From Bacillus thuringiensis (GTDB lineage: Bacteria > Bacillota > Bacilli > Bacillales > Bacillaceae_G): a stretch of DNA of 64,000 bases. The DNA lies in assembly GCF_001182785.1 (NCBI RefSeq), contig NZ_CP012099.1:2602501-2666500 (forward strand), given 5' to 3'. Positions 1 to 8,012 of this stretch are shown one piece after another. The notes beneath the pieces are model-generated. The model was not told the origin of the DNA, did not search any database, and worked only from the letters and a program-made list of their open reading frames with translations. The position numbers were made by a program, and so were the translations under genes. Each line of letters begins with the position of its first letter. The first letter of the stretch is position 1.

Positions 1-2
1 AA

Positions 3-191
3 GTAGAGTCACAAGATTTACATACGGACTTAACACCGAAATCTAGCGAGTCTCATTTAGCATTTCACTGGATAGATTATAATAAAGAAGCCTTAAATCA
101 TTATGAAATCATGCCAATGCCTTTAGTAAAGGAATTACTAGAAAGAAAGTTAAATGATGAACTACTAAATTGTTGGATTAGTAATTTTTAA
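3..191 (+). CDS. Nudix-type hydrolase, C-terminal part (cut by window start)
   Basis: An open frame runs in from the left edge and stops with TAA at 189-191, giving 62 residues. The reading contains the pattern FHWIDYNKEAL followed by a long amphipathic helix ending in LLERKLND. This is how the C-terminal helix of many Bacillus Nudix hydrolases looks, where a phrase of the type 'W(I/V)...L......P' precedes the last helix. The Nudix box itself would lie outside the window, so the family call is an inference from the tail only. The next gene starts 200 bp downstream and has its own ribosome-binding site. Confidence 0.5.
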   Translation, partial: VESQDLHTDLTPKSSESHLAFHWIDYNKEALNHYEIMPMPLVKELLERKLNDELLNCWISNF

Positions 192-255
192 ATTACTTTA
201 TTTATAGTAAATACGTCCATCGAATGAATATAAAGAAAATAGGCTGAAAAACAAG

Positions 256-296
256 GTACATCACCTAGTGTAAGTTCATATTTTGTTGATGTACGC
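256..296. repeat. Small inverted repeat upstream of the bacteriocin precursor
   Basis: GTACATCA at about 256-263 is repeated inverted as TGATGTAC at about 288-295. It could be a weak terminator for the preceding gene or a regulator site; no T-run follows. Confidence 0.3.
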
Positions 297-390
297 ATTT
301 AGTCTATAGTCTTGTTTCTACTTTGTTTAAAAGAATTTATTAACTTTAATATTTGGACGGAATTTACATTTATAAATGGAGGGTTTCATA

Positions 391-651
391 ATGAATCAGT
401 TTCAACATGAACTACAAACATTAAACCTTAATGATTATCAAACTGGTAATGTTGTGTATTGGGATCAACAACAAAGTCAATATCCATACTACTACATTCA
501 AGACGATGCACGTCGTTGCGGCGGATGCGGAGGGTGTGGTGGACGCTGTGGCGGTTGTGGTGGTGGTAGATGTGGCGGTTGTGGTGGACGTTGCGTAGGT
601 TGCGCTGGCTGTTTTGGTTGCTTTAATTGCTGGAACTGGTGGGTTATTTAA
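391..651 (+). CDS. Heterocycloanthracin/sonorensin-type bacteriocin precursor
   Basis: This 86-residue peptide has a leader of about 40 residues rich in Gln, Tyr and Asn, then a core with 12 cysteines spaced mostly two residues apart (C-G-G-C units), ending in FNCWNWWVI. The layout matches the heterocycloanthracin/sonorensin family of the B. cereus group, in which a cyclodehydratase and a flavin dehydrogenase are thought to turn Cys residues into thiazoles. The ATG at 391 is chosen over 376 because GGAGGG at 377-382 sits 8 bases before it. No maturation enzyme, transporter or immunity gene lies nearby. In this family the enzymes are often encoded elsewhere, so the precursor is probably acted on in trans. 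Secretion and activity are inferred. Confidence 0.85.
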   Translation: MNQFQHELQTLNLNDYQTGNVVYWDQQQSQYPYYYIQDDARRCGGCGGCGGRCGGCGGGRCGGCGGRCVGCAGCFGCFNCWNWWVI

Positions 652-677
652 GTATAGAAAATCCAAGTTGTTTTATA

Positions 678-722
678 TGAAAGAAAGGTGTAAATACTGT
701 TTATACTTTTCTTTCATTTTGT
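678..722 (+). terminator. Intrinsic terminator of the bacteriocin precursor gene
   Basis: A 17-bp stem (678-694 with 700-716, two G-U pairs) with a 5-base loop is followed by a T-rich stretch. It lies 26 bases after the stop codon. Confidence 0.75.
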
Positions 723-752
723 AATTTTGTATTAGTGTTAAGGGGGATTTAT

Positions 753-1769
753 TTGTATACATACGAAAAGTTGATTTCTTGGGTAGAGAATATAAAAGAA
801 AAAAATTATAGTTCTGCTACAGCTCTTTGTATTATAAAAGATAATAAAATCGTACTAGAGCATTATAGTGGTTATCACTCAAATACATCTACAACCAAGA
901 GAGTAACAGCATCTTCACAATTTAACGTTGCTTCTGCTAGAAAAAGTTATTTAGGATTAATGATAGCGTATGCGCTATACGAGGGGAAAATAAATTCTAT
1001 TGATGATGAAGCGATAAAATATTTTAAAGACTTTGATCCTGTATTGCTTGGTAAAACGACGATAAGACATTTAGTAACACATTCGCACGGATTAGAAGAA
1101 ACGAATGACGGGACAATTTTTCGTGAATTTGAACCGGGACAATCATGGGCGTATAGAGATATTAATGTAAGAATGATGACACGTCTTATTTATCAGCTAT
1201 ATAACAAAAGTTTTCCTGAATTGTTAAAGGAGCGTGTGTTTAAACCTGCTAATTTTCAAGAAACAGGTTGGAGAGTTCAGCGAGATGAAAATTTAGTTGA
1301 CGTTGTTAATAATCCAAATGAAGACGCAATTAGTGAAATTGGTACGGTAGATGACGGTACTGAAAAAAATTTATTTGTCTCAGCTAGAGAATTTGCGCAG
1401 TGGGGTAATCTTCATTTAAATCAAGGTATGATAGATGATAAACAAATCGTTCTAAAAGAAGTTATAAAAATCGCTACGAGTTTGCAGAGCCCAACATTTA
1501 TAAACAAAGAGCTACCACAAAATGGGGTGTTTTGGTTCATCCAAAATGAGCCTGCACAATTAAGCGAACTTGGTGAACGTATTCCAAAAGGGTCGTATCA
1601 AATATTAGGGATTACTGGACCGACTATTTTAGTAATACCTGAATATAATGTAGTTGTTGCAAAAATGTATAATAAAAGATATAACTACGGCGGTGATAAT
1701 TACTTATATTATTTACGTGAATTTAGTAATTTAGTCGCTGATACATTTAGTAACGGTAATAGGGCATAA
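753..1769 (+). CDS. Serine hydrolase of the beta-lactamase (class C/PBP4*) family
   Basis: A 338-residue protein of the penicillin-binding/beta-lactamase fold. The catalytic SxxK motif is seen as S-A-R-K (in NVASARKSYLG), with the conserved leucines and histidines of 'TIRHLVTHSHGL' after it. The second motif position is WAYRDIN, where the usual Tyr-x-Asn is changed to Tyr-Arg-Asp. There is no signal peptide, so it is probably cytoplasmic. The TTG at 753 is preferred because AAGGGGGA ends 6 bases before it; the GTG at 735 lies upstream of that ribosome-binding site. The substrate cannot be told: members include esterases, D-aminopeptidases and inactive homologues. A 47-residue gene follows 31 bases downstream. 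Confidence 0.8.
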   Translation: MYTYEKLISWVENIKEKNYSSATALCIIKDNKIVLEHYSGYHSNTSTTKRVTASSQFNVASARKSYLGLMIAYALYEGKINSIDDEAIKYFKDFDPVLLGKTTIRHLVTHSHGLEETNDGTIFREFEPGQSWAYRDINVRMMTRLIYQLYNKSFPELLKERVFKPANFQETGWRVQRDENLVDVVNNPNEDAISEIGTVDDGTEKNLFVSAREFAQWGNLHLNQGMIDDKQIVLKEVIKIATSLQSPTFINKELPQNGVFWFIQNEPAQLSELGERIPKGSYQILGITGPTILVIPEYNVVVAKMYNKRYNYGGDNYLYYLREFSNLVADTFSNGNRA

Positions 1770-1800
1770 TTACTCCTATAACAAAAAGGAGTGATTGAAA

Positions 1801-1944
1801 GTGAAAGATAAAGTGAACAAAAATAAAAAGCAAAATATAAAAGATGTAAATACAGAACAAAATGCAATTTATAGCGATCCTAAAGATGCAGCTAATATGC
1901 AAACTGTACCGCAGCCGAAAGATTTTGATGAAATCGAATATTAA
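1801..1944 (+). CDS. Small hydrophilic protein of unknown function (47 aa)
   Basis: A GTG start preceded by AAAGGAG at good distance opens a 47-residue frame rich in Lys, Asp, Gln and Asn with no hydrophobic stretch. It follows the serine hydrolase by 31 bases on the same strand, so the two are probably co-transcribed. The composition resembles small acid/base-rich proteins of spore formers, but no family is recognised. The evidence for it being real is the ribosome-binding site and the position between the hydrolase and a terminator. Confidence 0.55.
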   Translation: MKDKVNKNKKQNIKDVNTEQNAIYSDPKDAANMQTVPQPKDFDEIEY

Positions 1945-2090
1945 TTTTTCATCCGACTATATGATGAATAAAAAATACGTCTTAAGTCTCATCACATATA
2001 AGAAATTATTTGATAACATATATACATAAGCATTTGAAAATGTCTTATCTTAACAAAGCTTTCTTTAGAAATATCTGATATAACCTGCAA

Positions 2091-2118
2091 AAGGCACTTC
2101 TTTATGAAGTGTCTTTTT
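2091..2118 (+). terminator. Intrinsic terminator
   Basis: A 10-bp stem (2091-2100 with 2106-2115, one G-U) and 5-base loop run into a T-rich tail. It probably ends the transcript of the serine hydrolase and the 47-residue gene. Confidence 0.7.
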
Positions 2119-2223
2119 GTGTATATGAACTTAATTACCATTTTCCGTACAGTATCTTGCAATTTATGATGGATATACTAACTGTGAAAATTCATGTCAA
2201 GATAAAAGAAGGGGACAGTTAGT

Positions 2224-3432
2224 ATGAAACAAACTTCTATAAATCCGTTACTAATTGTTCTAGGTACAATCATTGTTCAAATTGGCCTTGGAACAATTTA
2301 TACATGGAGTTTATTTAATCAACCCCTTGTAAGTAAGTTTGGATGGAATCTTAATTCAGTAGCGATAACTTTCTCCATAACAAGTTTTTCTTTATCATTC
2401 TCAACTTTATTTGCAGCAAAGTTGCAGAAAAAATTAGGACTGCGGAAACTTATTGCTACTGCAGGAATTGTTTTAGGACTCGGCTTAATACTTAGTTCAC
2501 AAGTTTCTTCCTTACCACTATTATATTTATTAGCTGGTGTCGTTGTTGGTTATGCGGATGGAACAGCTTATATTACATCACTATCTAATTTAATTAAATG
2601 GTTTCCAAATCGGAAAGGGCTTATTTCAGGTATATCTGTATCAGCGTATGGAATGGGCAGCTTAATCTTTAGATATATAAACGGAAATCTTATCGATAAC
2701 CTTGGTGTATCACAAGCATTCTTATATTGGGGTATTATCGTGTTACTTTTAGTATTAATCGGATCGTTCTTCTTACGTGAGGCAATTGTAAGTAATGCTG
2801 TAACTGAAACATTACACAATGACTATACTCCGCGTGAAATGATGCGAACGAAACAAGTATATCTGCTATTTTTTATGTTATTCACCTCGTGTATGGGTGG
2901 TTTGTATTTAATAAGTATGGTAAAAGATATCGGCGTACAACTCGTTGGACTTAGCGCAGCAACTGCTGCAAACGCCGTTGCTATGATTGCAATCTTTAAT
3001 ACAGTAGGTAGAATCATTCTTGGGACGTTATCAGATAAAATCGGCCGAATGAAAATTGTCTCTGCAACATTTATTATTATAGGATTGTCAGTCTTTACTT
3101 TAAGTTTTATTCCGCTAAATTACGGAATCTATTTTGCTTGTGTAGCAAGTGTCGCCTTTTGCTTCGGCGGTAATATAACTATATTCCCAGCTATTGTCGG
3201 AGATTTCTTTGGATTAAAAAACCATAGTACAAATTACGGGATTGTCTACCAAGGTTTCGGATTTGGTGCGCTTGCAGGATCATTCATTGGAGCGATACTT
3301 GGAGGATTTCAACCAACTTTCATTATAATTGGTGTTTTAAGTATTATTTCCTTCATTATTTCAATATTAATCCGTCCACCAACTGCAGAGAAGACAAAGG
3401 AACTAAAACATCTACATCGGAAAGTGGCGTAA
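2224..3432 (+). CDS. OFA-family MFS transporter
   Basis: A 402-residue membrane protein with about 12 hydrophobic segments. The N-terminal helix contains the GLGTIYTWSLFNQPL motif, typical of the oxalate/formate antiporter (OFA) family of the major facilitator superfamily. The DKIGRMK loop between helices 8 and 9 is the usual MFS motif A region. Homologues move small carboxylates such as oxalate, formate, lactate or pyruvate; the substrate here is not shown by sequence. GAAGGGGAC precedes the ATG at slightly long spacing. It is a single-gene unit bounded by terminators at 2091-2118 and 3434-3470. Confidence 0.88.
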   Translation: MKQTSINPLLIVLGTIIVQIGLGTIYTWSLFNQPLVSKFGWNLNSVAITFSITSFSLSFSTLFAAKLQKKLGLRKLIATAGIVLGLGLILSSQVSSLPLLYLLAGVVVGYADGTAYITSLSNLIKWFPNRKGLISGISVSAYGMGSLIFRYINGNLIDNLGVSQAFLYWGIIVLLLVLIGSFFLREAIVSNAVTETLHNDYTPREMMRTKQVYLLFFMLFTSCMGGLYLISMVKDIGVQLVGLSAATAANAVAMIAIFNTVGRIILGTLSDKIGRMKIVSATFIIIGLSVFTLSFIPLNYGIYFACVASVAFCFGGNITIFPAIVGDFFGLKNHSTNYGIVYQGFGFGALAGSFIGAILGGFQPTFIIIGVLSIISFIISILIRPPTAEKTKELKHLHRKVA

Positions 3433-3433
3433 T

Positions 3434-3470
3434 ACTAAAAAGAGTCCTAATATAGGGCTCTTTTTAGTAC
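3434..3470 (+). terminator. Intrinsic terminator of the MFS gene
   Basis: A long stem starts two bases after the stop codon (ACTAAAAAGAGTCCT pairing with AGGGCTCTTTTTAGT). Confidence 0.8.
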
Positions 3471-3682
3471 AAAACATTTTTTGTGTAGAGAGAATAGAGT
3501 TATTTAATTTAAAATGAAATGAGTAGCAGATACTTAGAATATTCATATTGTTTTATAAAGGAACTAACATGTTGCTAAAAACATTTAGAAAATTACAGTT
3601 AACCAACTTTGTGATGGAACGTGCACTTCATTCATAGACCATTATTTTCTTATAAGTTTACAATGAAAGTAGTTGGCTTTTA

Positions 3683-4309
3683 TTGATTACAACCATAATT
3701 TCTTCTGTTGTGGCATTCGCTACAACAAATATTGATGACATTTTTATACTACTTGTTTTATTTTCACAAGTAAGAACAGAAGTAATTAGGAATGAAGGAA
3801 GAGCTGTCCGCGAAAAAGCTACGAGAAAAAAACTTTATATTGTTATTGGACAATATTTAGGATTTAGTATGATTATTTTTCTAAGTATCATTGGGTCTTT
3901 AAGCTCTTTTTTTATTCCTGTTTCGTGGATTGGATTATTAGGATTAGTGCCAATTTATATGGGGGTTAAAGGACTATTGTCACTTCGTTCTTATAAAAGT
4001 AATGAAGTTATCGATAACGTTACTGTTTCATTATTTAAAGTAGCTTCAATTACATTAGCTAATGGAGCTGACAATATTTCGATTTATATACCAATGTTTG
4101 CTAGTCAAACACTTGAAACAAATATCGTTACATTAGTTATCTTTTTTTCCATGATAGCGATATGGTGTTTTATTAGCTACAAATTGATAAAAGCTCCTAT
4201 ACTAGCTAAAGTACTTGAGGAAAACTGTCATATTATTGTTCCAATTGTTCTAATTGGTTTAGGAATGTTCATTCTTTTTCGTAGTGGTACAATTGGACTA
4301 TTCTCCTAA
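3683..4309 (+). CDS. CadD-family cadmium resistance/cation transporter
   Basis: A 208-residue protein with five to six hydrophobic helices. It starts with TTNIDDIFILLVLFSQ, the hallmark of the CadD/Cad family (PF03596), and a second copy of the motif is seen as NGADNISIYIP, reflecting the internal repeat. CadD proteins of staphylococci give cadmium resistance, probably by efflux or binding; other members may move other cations. The start is a TTG at 3683 with only a weak ribosome-binding site, so it is less certain than the rest. No cadC-type regulator is adjacent, which is unusual for a true cadmium operon. Confidence 0.82.
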   Translation: MITTIISSVVAFATTNIDDIFILLVLFSQVRTEVIRNEGRAVREKATRKKLYIVIGQYLGFSMIIFLSIIGSLSSFFIPVSWIGLLGLVPIYMGVKGLLSLRSYKSNEVIDNVTVSLFKVASITLANGADNISIYIPMFASQTLETNIVTLVIFFSMIAIWCFISYKLIKAPILAKVLEENCHIIVPIVLIGLGMFILFRSGTIGLFS

Positions 4310-4414
4310 GGTGTTGAAATAACGGAAGTTTTCATAAAAAAGAATTGAACAACTTTAATATTTTTTTGAGCAATTACATTCATTGAGATTAATTAGATTC
4401 TACACAACGTATAT

Positions 4415-4453
4415 AAGTCTTATTACAGATGAAATGTAGTAGGGCTTTTTTTA
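4415..4453 (+). terminator. Intrinsic terminator
   Basis: A 13-bp stem with three G-U pairs (4415-4427 with 4435-4447) is followed by seven T. It lies 105 bases after the CadD gene. Confidence 0.65.
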
Positions 4454-4560
4454 TTTTAGTGAAATGAAACAATTGTATTAGTGATCTACGACTATTATTT
4501 AAACAGGACATTAGAATTATGAAGTTGAATAGCTATCGTAAAAGGAGTGTGATACTTAAA

Positions 4561-4977
4561 ATGAAAATAGTACAGCAGTGGGTACAAGAAGATAGTGATT
4601 ACATAAGAGAGAAAGTAATTGAATACAATCAAAAATATCTCGCAGATGAAGAAAAAACACCTTCAGAAAAGGTTAGTTTCATAGTAAGAGATGAAAAAGA
4701 AGAAATCGTAGGCGGGGTAACAGCGATAACTTTTTGGCACCATATACACGTTGACTTTCTATGGGTTTCTGAAGAATATAGGAATGAAGGTTACGGAACC
4801 AAGTTAATAAAACTTATTGAAGAATTTGCAATTGAAAAAGAGTGCAGGTTAATCAATTTAGATACTTTTAGTTTTCAGGCACCTGATTTTTATAAGAAGC
4901 ATGGATATAAAGTAATCGGAGTAAGTGAAGATCATCCGAAAGGACACAATCGATACTATTTAGAAAAAAGGTTATAA
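4561..4977 (+). CDS. GNAT-family N-acetyltransferase
   Basis: A 138-residue protein with the acetyl-CoA-binding pattern of GNAT enzymes, seen as [18 protein letters not shown] around residues 76-93, and the C-terminal [11 protein letters not shown] strand. The ATG at 4561 is preferred over the one at 4519 because the GNAT fold begins there. AAAGGAG at 4541-4547 is rather far (13 bases), so 4519 remains possible. The substrate is unknown. It stands alone between a terminator and a hairpin at 5014-5058. Confidence 0.8.
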   Translation: MKIVQQWVQEDSDYIREKVIEYNQKYLADEEKTPSEKVSFIVRDEKEEIVGGVTAITFWHHIHVDFLWVSEEYRNEGYGTKLIKLIEEFAIEKECRLINLDTFSFQAPDFYKKHGYKVIGVSEDHPKGHNRYYLEKRL

Positions 4978-5013
4978 AGTATATAGAATTCAAAAATGAA
5001 TCAATTAGAGCAT

Positions 5014-5058
5014 AAAGAGCGTACATTGAATAATCAATTTCAAAATACGCTCTTTTTT
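5014..5058 (+). terminator. Intrinsic terminator after the GNAT gene
   Basis: AAAGAGCGTA at 5014-5023 pairs with TACGCTCTTT at 5046-5055, followed by T residues. The loop is long (22 bases) and can fold further. Confidence 0.65.
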
Positions 5059-5201
5059 ATTTTGTAATGAAGGACTATCGATTATTAACTTTGCTAAGAG
5101 CAGATAAATGAAATACTCAATTAACTTTTTTATATTTTAAAACGAATAAATGGTAGAATGTAACAAAGATAGAAAATTCCCATTATTAGAGGTGGACTTA
5201 G

Positions 5202-5645
5202 ATGAAAAAAGTAAATGTTACATATGCACTTTTATACGATAAAACAAACGAAAAGATCTTAATGGTAAAAAACAAAGGGGAAAATGGTTCTTATTATACA
5301 TTACCAGGTGGCGCAGTTAAATTAGGAGAAACGTTAGAAGAAGCAGTAATTCGAGAAGTAAAAGAAGAAACAGGGTTACATATAAATGTAAACGGGATTT
5401 GTTCTATCAGCGAAGCCTTTTTTGAGGAAAGAGATCATCATGCAATTTTCTTTAATTTTCTAGGTGAAATAATTGGCGGAGAGACATATATATCAAGGCC
5501 AAAAGAAATTGAAGAGATCACTTGGATGGAATTACATATAGCAGCTCCATATTTACGCATACCAGAACATTTACTAGATTTATTACAAAGGAAAGAAACA
5601 GTACCGTACTTTTTTAACGGAACAATCGTTCATCAATCTTCATAA
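5202..5645 (+). CDS. Nudix hydrolase
   Basis: A 147-residue Nudix enzyme with a complete Nudix box (G-x5-E-x7-REVKEETG-L) at about residues 36-58; the two Glu of the EE pair bind the metal. Nudix enzymes split nucleoside diphosphates linked to another group. The substrate is open, and 8-oxo-dGTP, dATP or coenzyme derivatives are all possible. GAGGTGG gives a good ribosome-binding site. The DnaN paralogue starts 30 bases downstream on the same strand, so the two may be co-transcribed. That would fit a nucleotide-pool or repair role, but this is only an inference. Confidence 0.88.
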   Translation: MKKVNVTYALLYDKTNEKILMVKNKGENGSYYTLPGGAVKLGETLEEAVIREVKEETGLHINVNGICSISEAFFEERDHHAIFFNFLGEIIGGETYISRPKEIEEITWMELHIAAPYLRIPEHLLDLLQRKETVPYFFNGTIVHQSS

Positions 5646-5675
5646 AAATATTATCTCATGTAAGGTGGGGAAAAC

Positions 5676-6806
5676 ATGGAGTTCATCGTTAATCACAAAC
5701 AATTTACTCAAGCACTTTCAGAAGTTAACAAAGCGATATCAACAAAATCTTTAATTCCTATATTATCTGGTATAAAAATAACTGCAGATCAATCTGGAAT
5801 TACTTTAATTGCAAGTAACTCAAATATTTTTATCGAAAAATTCATTCCTGTTTCAATTGAAGACGAAAAGATTGCAACTATTATAAAGGCAGGAACTATT
5901 GTTGTACCTGCAAAGTATTTCATTGAAATAATAAAGAAAATGCCAAGTGATATAGCAATAAAAAGTAAGAATGAGCAATTAATTACGATACAATCAGAAG
6001 AAATCACATTAAGTTTAAATGGATTTCCTGCAGATGAGTTTCCGAATGTACCGCTTATAGACAATCATGCAGAAATCAAAGTAGAGACAGAGCAATTGAT
6101 TGAAGTATTTAAACAAACAGTCTTTGCGGTAGCGAAAAATGAATCTAGACCTGTTCTTACTGGGGTGCATATAGAGTTATCTAATAATAAGTTAATTTGT
6201 GCTGCAACTGACTCACATAGACTAGCGATACGTGAAACATTGCTTTCCTCAGATGTAAAAGCAAATTGTATTGTACCAAGCGCAACCATTAGTGAACTTC
6301 TAAAATTAATGAACAGCAATTCGGAATTCGTATATATCTACCTTTCAGAGAGTCATATTATATTTACGCTCGGAACAACTACATTATATTCAAGGCTAAT
6401 TGAAGGGAAATATCCTAATATTTCTAACCTTATTCCAAATGACTTTAAAACGATTATTAACATAGATAGAAAAAAGATATTACAAGGTGTAGACCGATCA
6501 AGTTTATTAGCAAGTGAATGGGCCAATAACAATGTTAACTTAGAAATCATAAACGAATCTACAATTAAAATTTCTTCAAACGCTTCTCAAATTGGGCAAA
6601 TCTCCGAAACGCAACAAATAGATGCGATTCAAGGCGAAAAACAATTAAATATATCTTTCGATGGGCGTTTTATGGTTGATGCTTTAAGAGCAATAAAAGA
6701 AGAAACGATTACTTTAAGCTTTGGCGGTTCTATGAGACCGATATTGATTGAAGCAGGAGAGCAATCTGCAGCAGTACATCTTATATCACCAGTAAGAGCT
6801 TATTAG
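5676..6806 (+). CDS. dnaN2: DNA polymerase III beta subunit (sliding clamp) paralogue
   Basis: A 376-residue full-length DnaN-like protein with three clamp domains in the order N (1-120), middle (about 128-245) and C (about 250-376). Typical phrases are SLIPILSGIKI, NESRPVLTGVHIEL, AATDSHRLAIRE and the C-terminal ending LISPVRAY, close to the usual LxxPVRTY. The chromosomal dnaN normally sits in dnaA-dnaN-recF beside the origin; here none of those neighbours is present, so this is a second copy as known in the B. cereus group. The hydrophobic cleft used by polymerases and repair proteins appears to be kept. It may serve repair or a special condition; that is not shown by the sequence. Confidence 0.9.
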   Translation: MEFIVNHKQFTQALSEVNKAISTKSLIPILSGIKITADQSGITLIASNSNIFIEKFIPVSIEDEKIATIIKAGTIVVPAKYFIEIIKKMPSDIAIKSKNEQLITIQSEEITLSLNGFPADEFPNVPLIDNHAEIKVETEQLIEVFKQTVFAVAKNESRPVLTGVHIELSNNKLICAATDSHRLAIRETLLSSDVKANCIVPSATISELLKLMNSNSEFVYIYLSESHIIFTLGTTTLYSRLIEGKYPNISNLIPNDFKTIINIDRKKILQGVDRSSLLASEWANNNVNLEIINESTIKISSNASQIGQISETQQIDAIQGEKQLNISFDGRFMVDALRAIKEETITLSFGGSMRPILIEAGEQSAAVHLISPVRAY

Positions 6807-7025
6807 GGATAGAGGAAGGGATTACATTATGTACAAGCAGACTTTTGTTTTATGAAATCATAAATTAATACATTATAAGAATGATGTATTAGTATAGCAA
6901 ACAGTTTACTAATTCCTACATAATATAATTCATAGACAAAGCAGCAATGGTAATCTGAAATACAAAGCAAAATAATAATAACCTAAATATAAAAGCCATA
7001 GATTAATCGATATGGGGTGAGTACG

Positions 7026-7949
7026 ATGAAGAAAATAATTGTTTTACTCATTGGTATAGTTTTAATTATTTTTGCTTTTTATCAATACAACAAAAAAGAC
7101 TATGCAGCTAAAAGTGCTAACTTGTATGTAGAAGACTTTAAAGGGGCAAATGATTCAATAAAAATACAATCTGCTATTAATAAAGCAGCGTCTAGTAAAA
7201 TAAAAACCGTATTGCTTGATGATAAAAAGTATAAAATCACGTCACCAATCACTGTTAAAAAAGGTGTGAAATTATTATTTGGTTATGGATCACAATTTGT
7301 GGTTGAGGGAAACTTTAGAGTTCTAGAACTAGAGAAAAACGCATCCATTGAAGGAGCGTATATAGCTATTGACGATCCTAAATTTAACTCTGAAGTTATT
7401 TATTTAGACGGTAAAAATAAGTATTATAACACTTGGAACAAAACACAAATAAAAGATATAAATATTATCAATTGGACGGAAACGAATAAAGGTACCGGAA
7501 TTTCTTTATACTCTGCTGGAAAAGAAAATGAAATTTCGTTTGTTAACTTCGAAAACATTAAAATTGTAGGAATGGAAACCGGACTAAAATTAGTAGCAAA
7601 AAAACCGAGCACCGGACAAGCTTGGATAAATGCCAATCGTTTTATGAACTTTTCTTTAGAAGACTGTGTAAATATGATTTATATGGATAGTCAAGTAACT
7701 ACGCCAAATGAAATTAGTGGGAATCAATTTACAAATCTTCAAATACAGCCTTCAAATAAAACAAAAAGCATTATACAGGTAAGTGGGCAGCATAATGAAT
7801 TTCATGGGATGGTATGGGATTTAAATAAAATAAAACATGAAAACGAACTCGTTGAACTGACTGATAAGAGTATGAATACAGTGGTTGAAATGTCCAGTGT
7901 ACCAGCAAATAGAGTTTTAGATAGTGGGAAATCCAATATAGTGAAATAA
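7026..7949 (+). CDS. Membrane-anchored beta-helix-like protein
   Basis: A 307-residue protein with one N-terminal membrane segment (about residues 3-21, no lipobox), then a domain of short hydrophobic strands with many Asn turns. Phrases such as QSAINKAASSKIKTVLLDDKKYKIT and later repeated 'xNxFxNLxI' units are what one sees at the start and in the turns of pectate-lyase-like parallel beta-helices. The ATG at 7026 follows GGGGTGAG by 4-5 bases; the upstream GTG at 7017 lies inside that site. No catalytic residues are evident. It is probably an extracellular, membrane-tethered carbohydrate-binding or structural protein; the function is unknown. Confidence 0.65.
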   Translation: MKKIIVLLIGIVLIIFAFYQYNKKDYAAKSANLYVEDFKGANDSIKIQSAINKAASSKIKTVLLDDKKYKITSPITVKKGVKLLFGYGSQFVVEGNFRVLELEKNASIEGAYIAIDDPKFNSEVIYLDGKNKYYNTWNKTQIKDINIINWTETNKGTGISLYSAGKENEISFVNFENIKIVGMETGLKLVAKKPSTGQAWINANRFMNFSLEDCVNMIYMDSQVTTPNEISGNQFTNLQIQPSNKTKSIIQVSGQHNEFHGMVWDLNKIKHENELVELTDKSMNTVVEMSSVPANRVLDSGKSNIVK

Positions 7950-7962
7950 GTTTAAATACAGA

Positions 7963-8002
7963 AAACAGAGCGAATTCTTTATAAAAGGATTCGCTCTGTT
8001 TA
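7963..8002. terminator. Bidirectional terminator between convergent genes
   Basis: AACAGAGCGAAT and ATTCGCTCTGTT form a perfect stem flanked by A and T runs, so it can serve the gene on each side. Confidence 0.85.
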
Positions 8003-8012
8003 TATTTTAAAA

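Noticed and set aside
376..390. Start of the bacteriocin precursor at the upstream ATG (376)
   Set aside because: The ribosome-binding site GGAGGG lies at 377-382, inside that extension; the ATG at 391 has ideal spacing.
376..651. Cysteine-rich protein as metallothionein or spore coat protein
   Set aside because: The regular C-x-x pattern with Gly and Arg, the Cys-free leader and the WNWWVI end fit the heterocycloanthracin family better.
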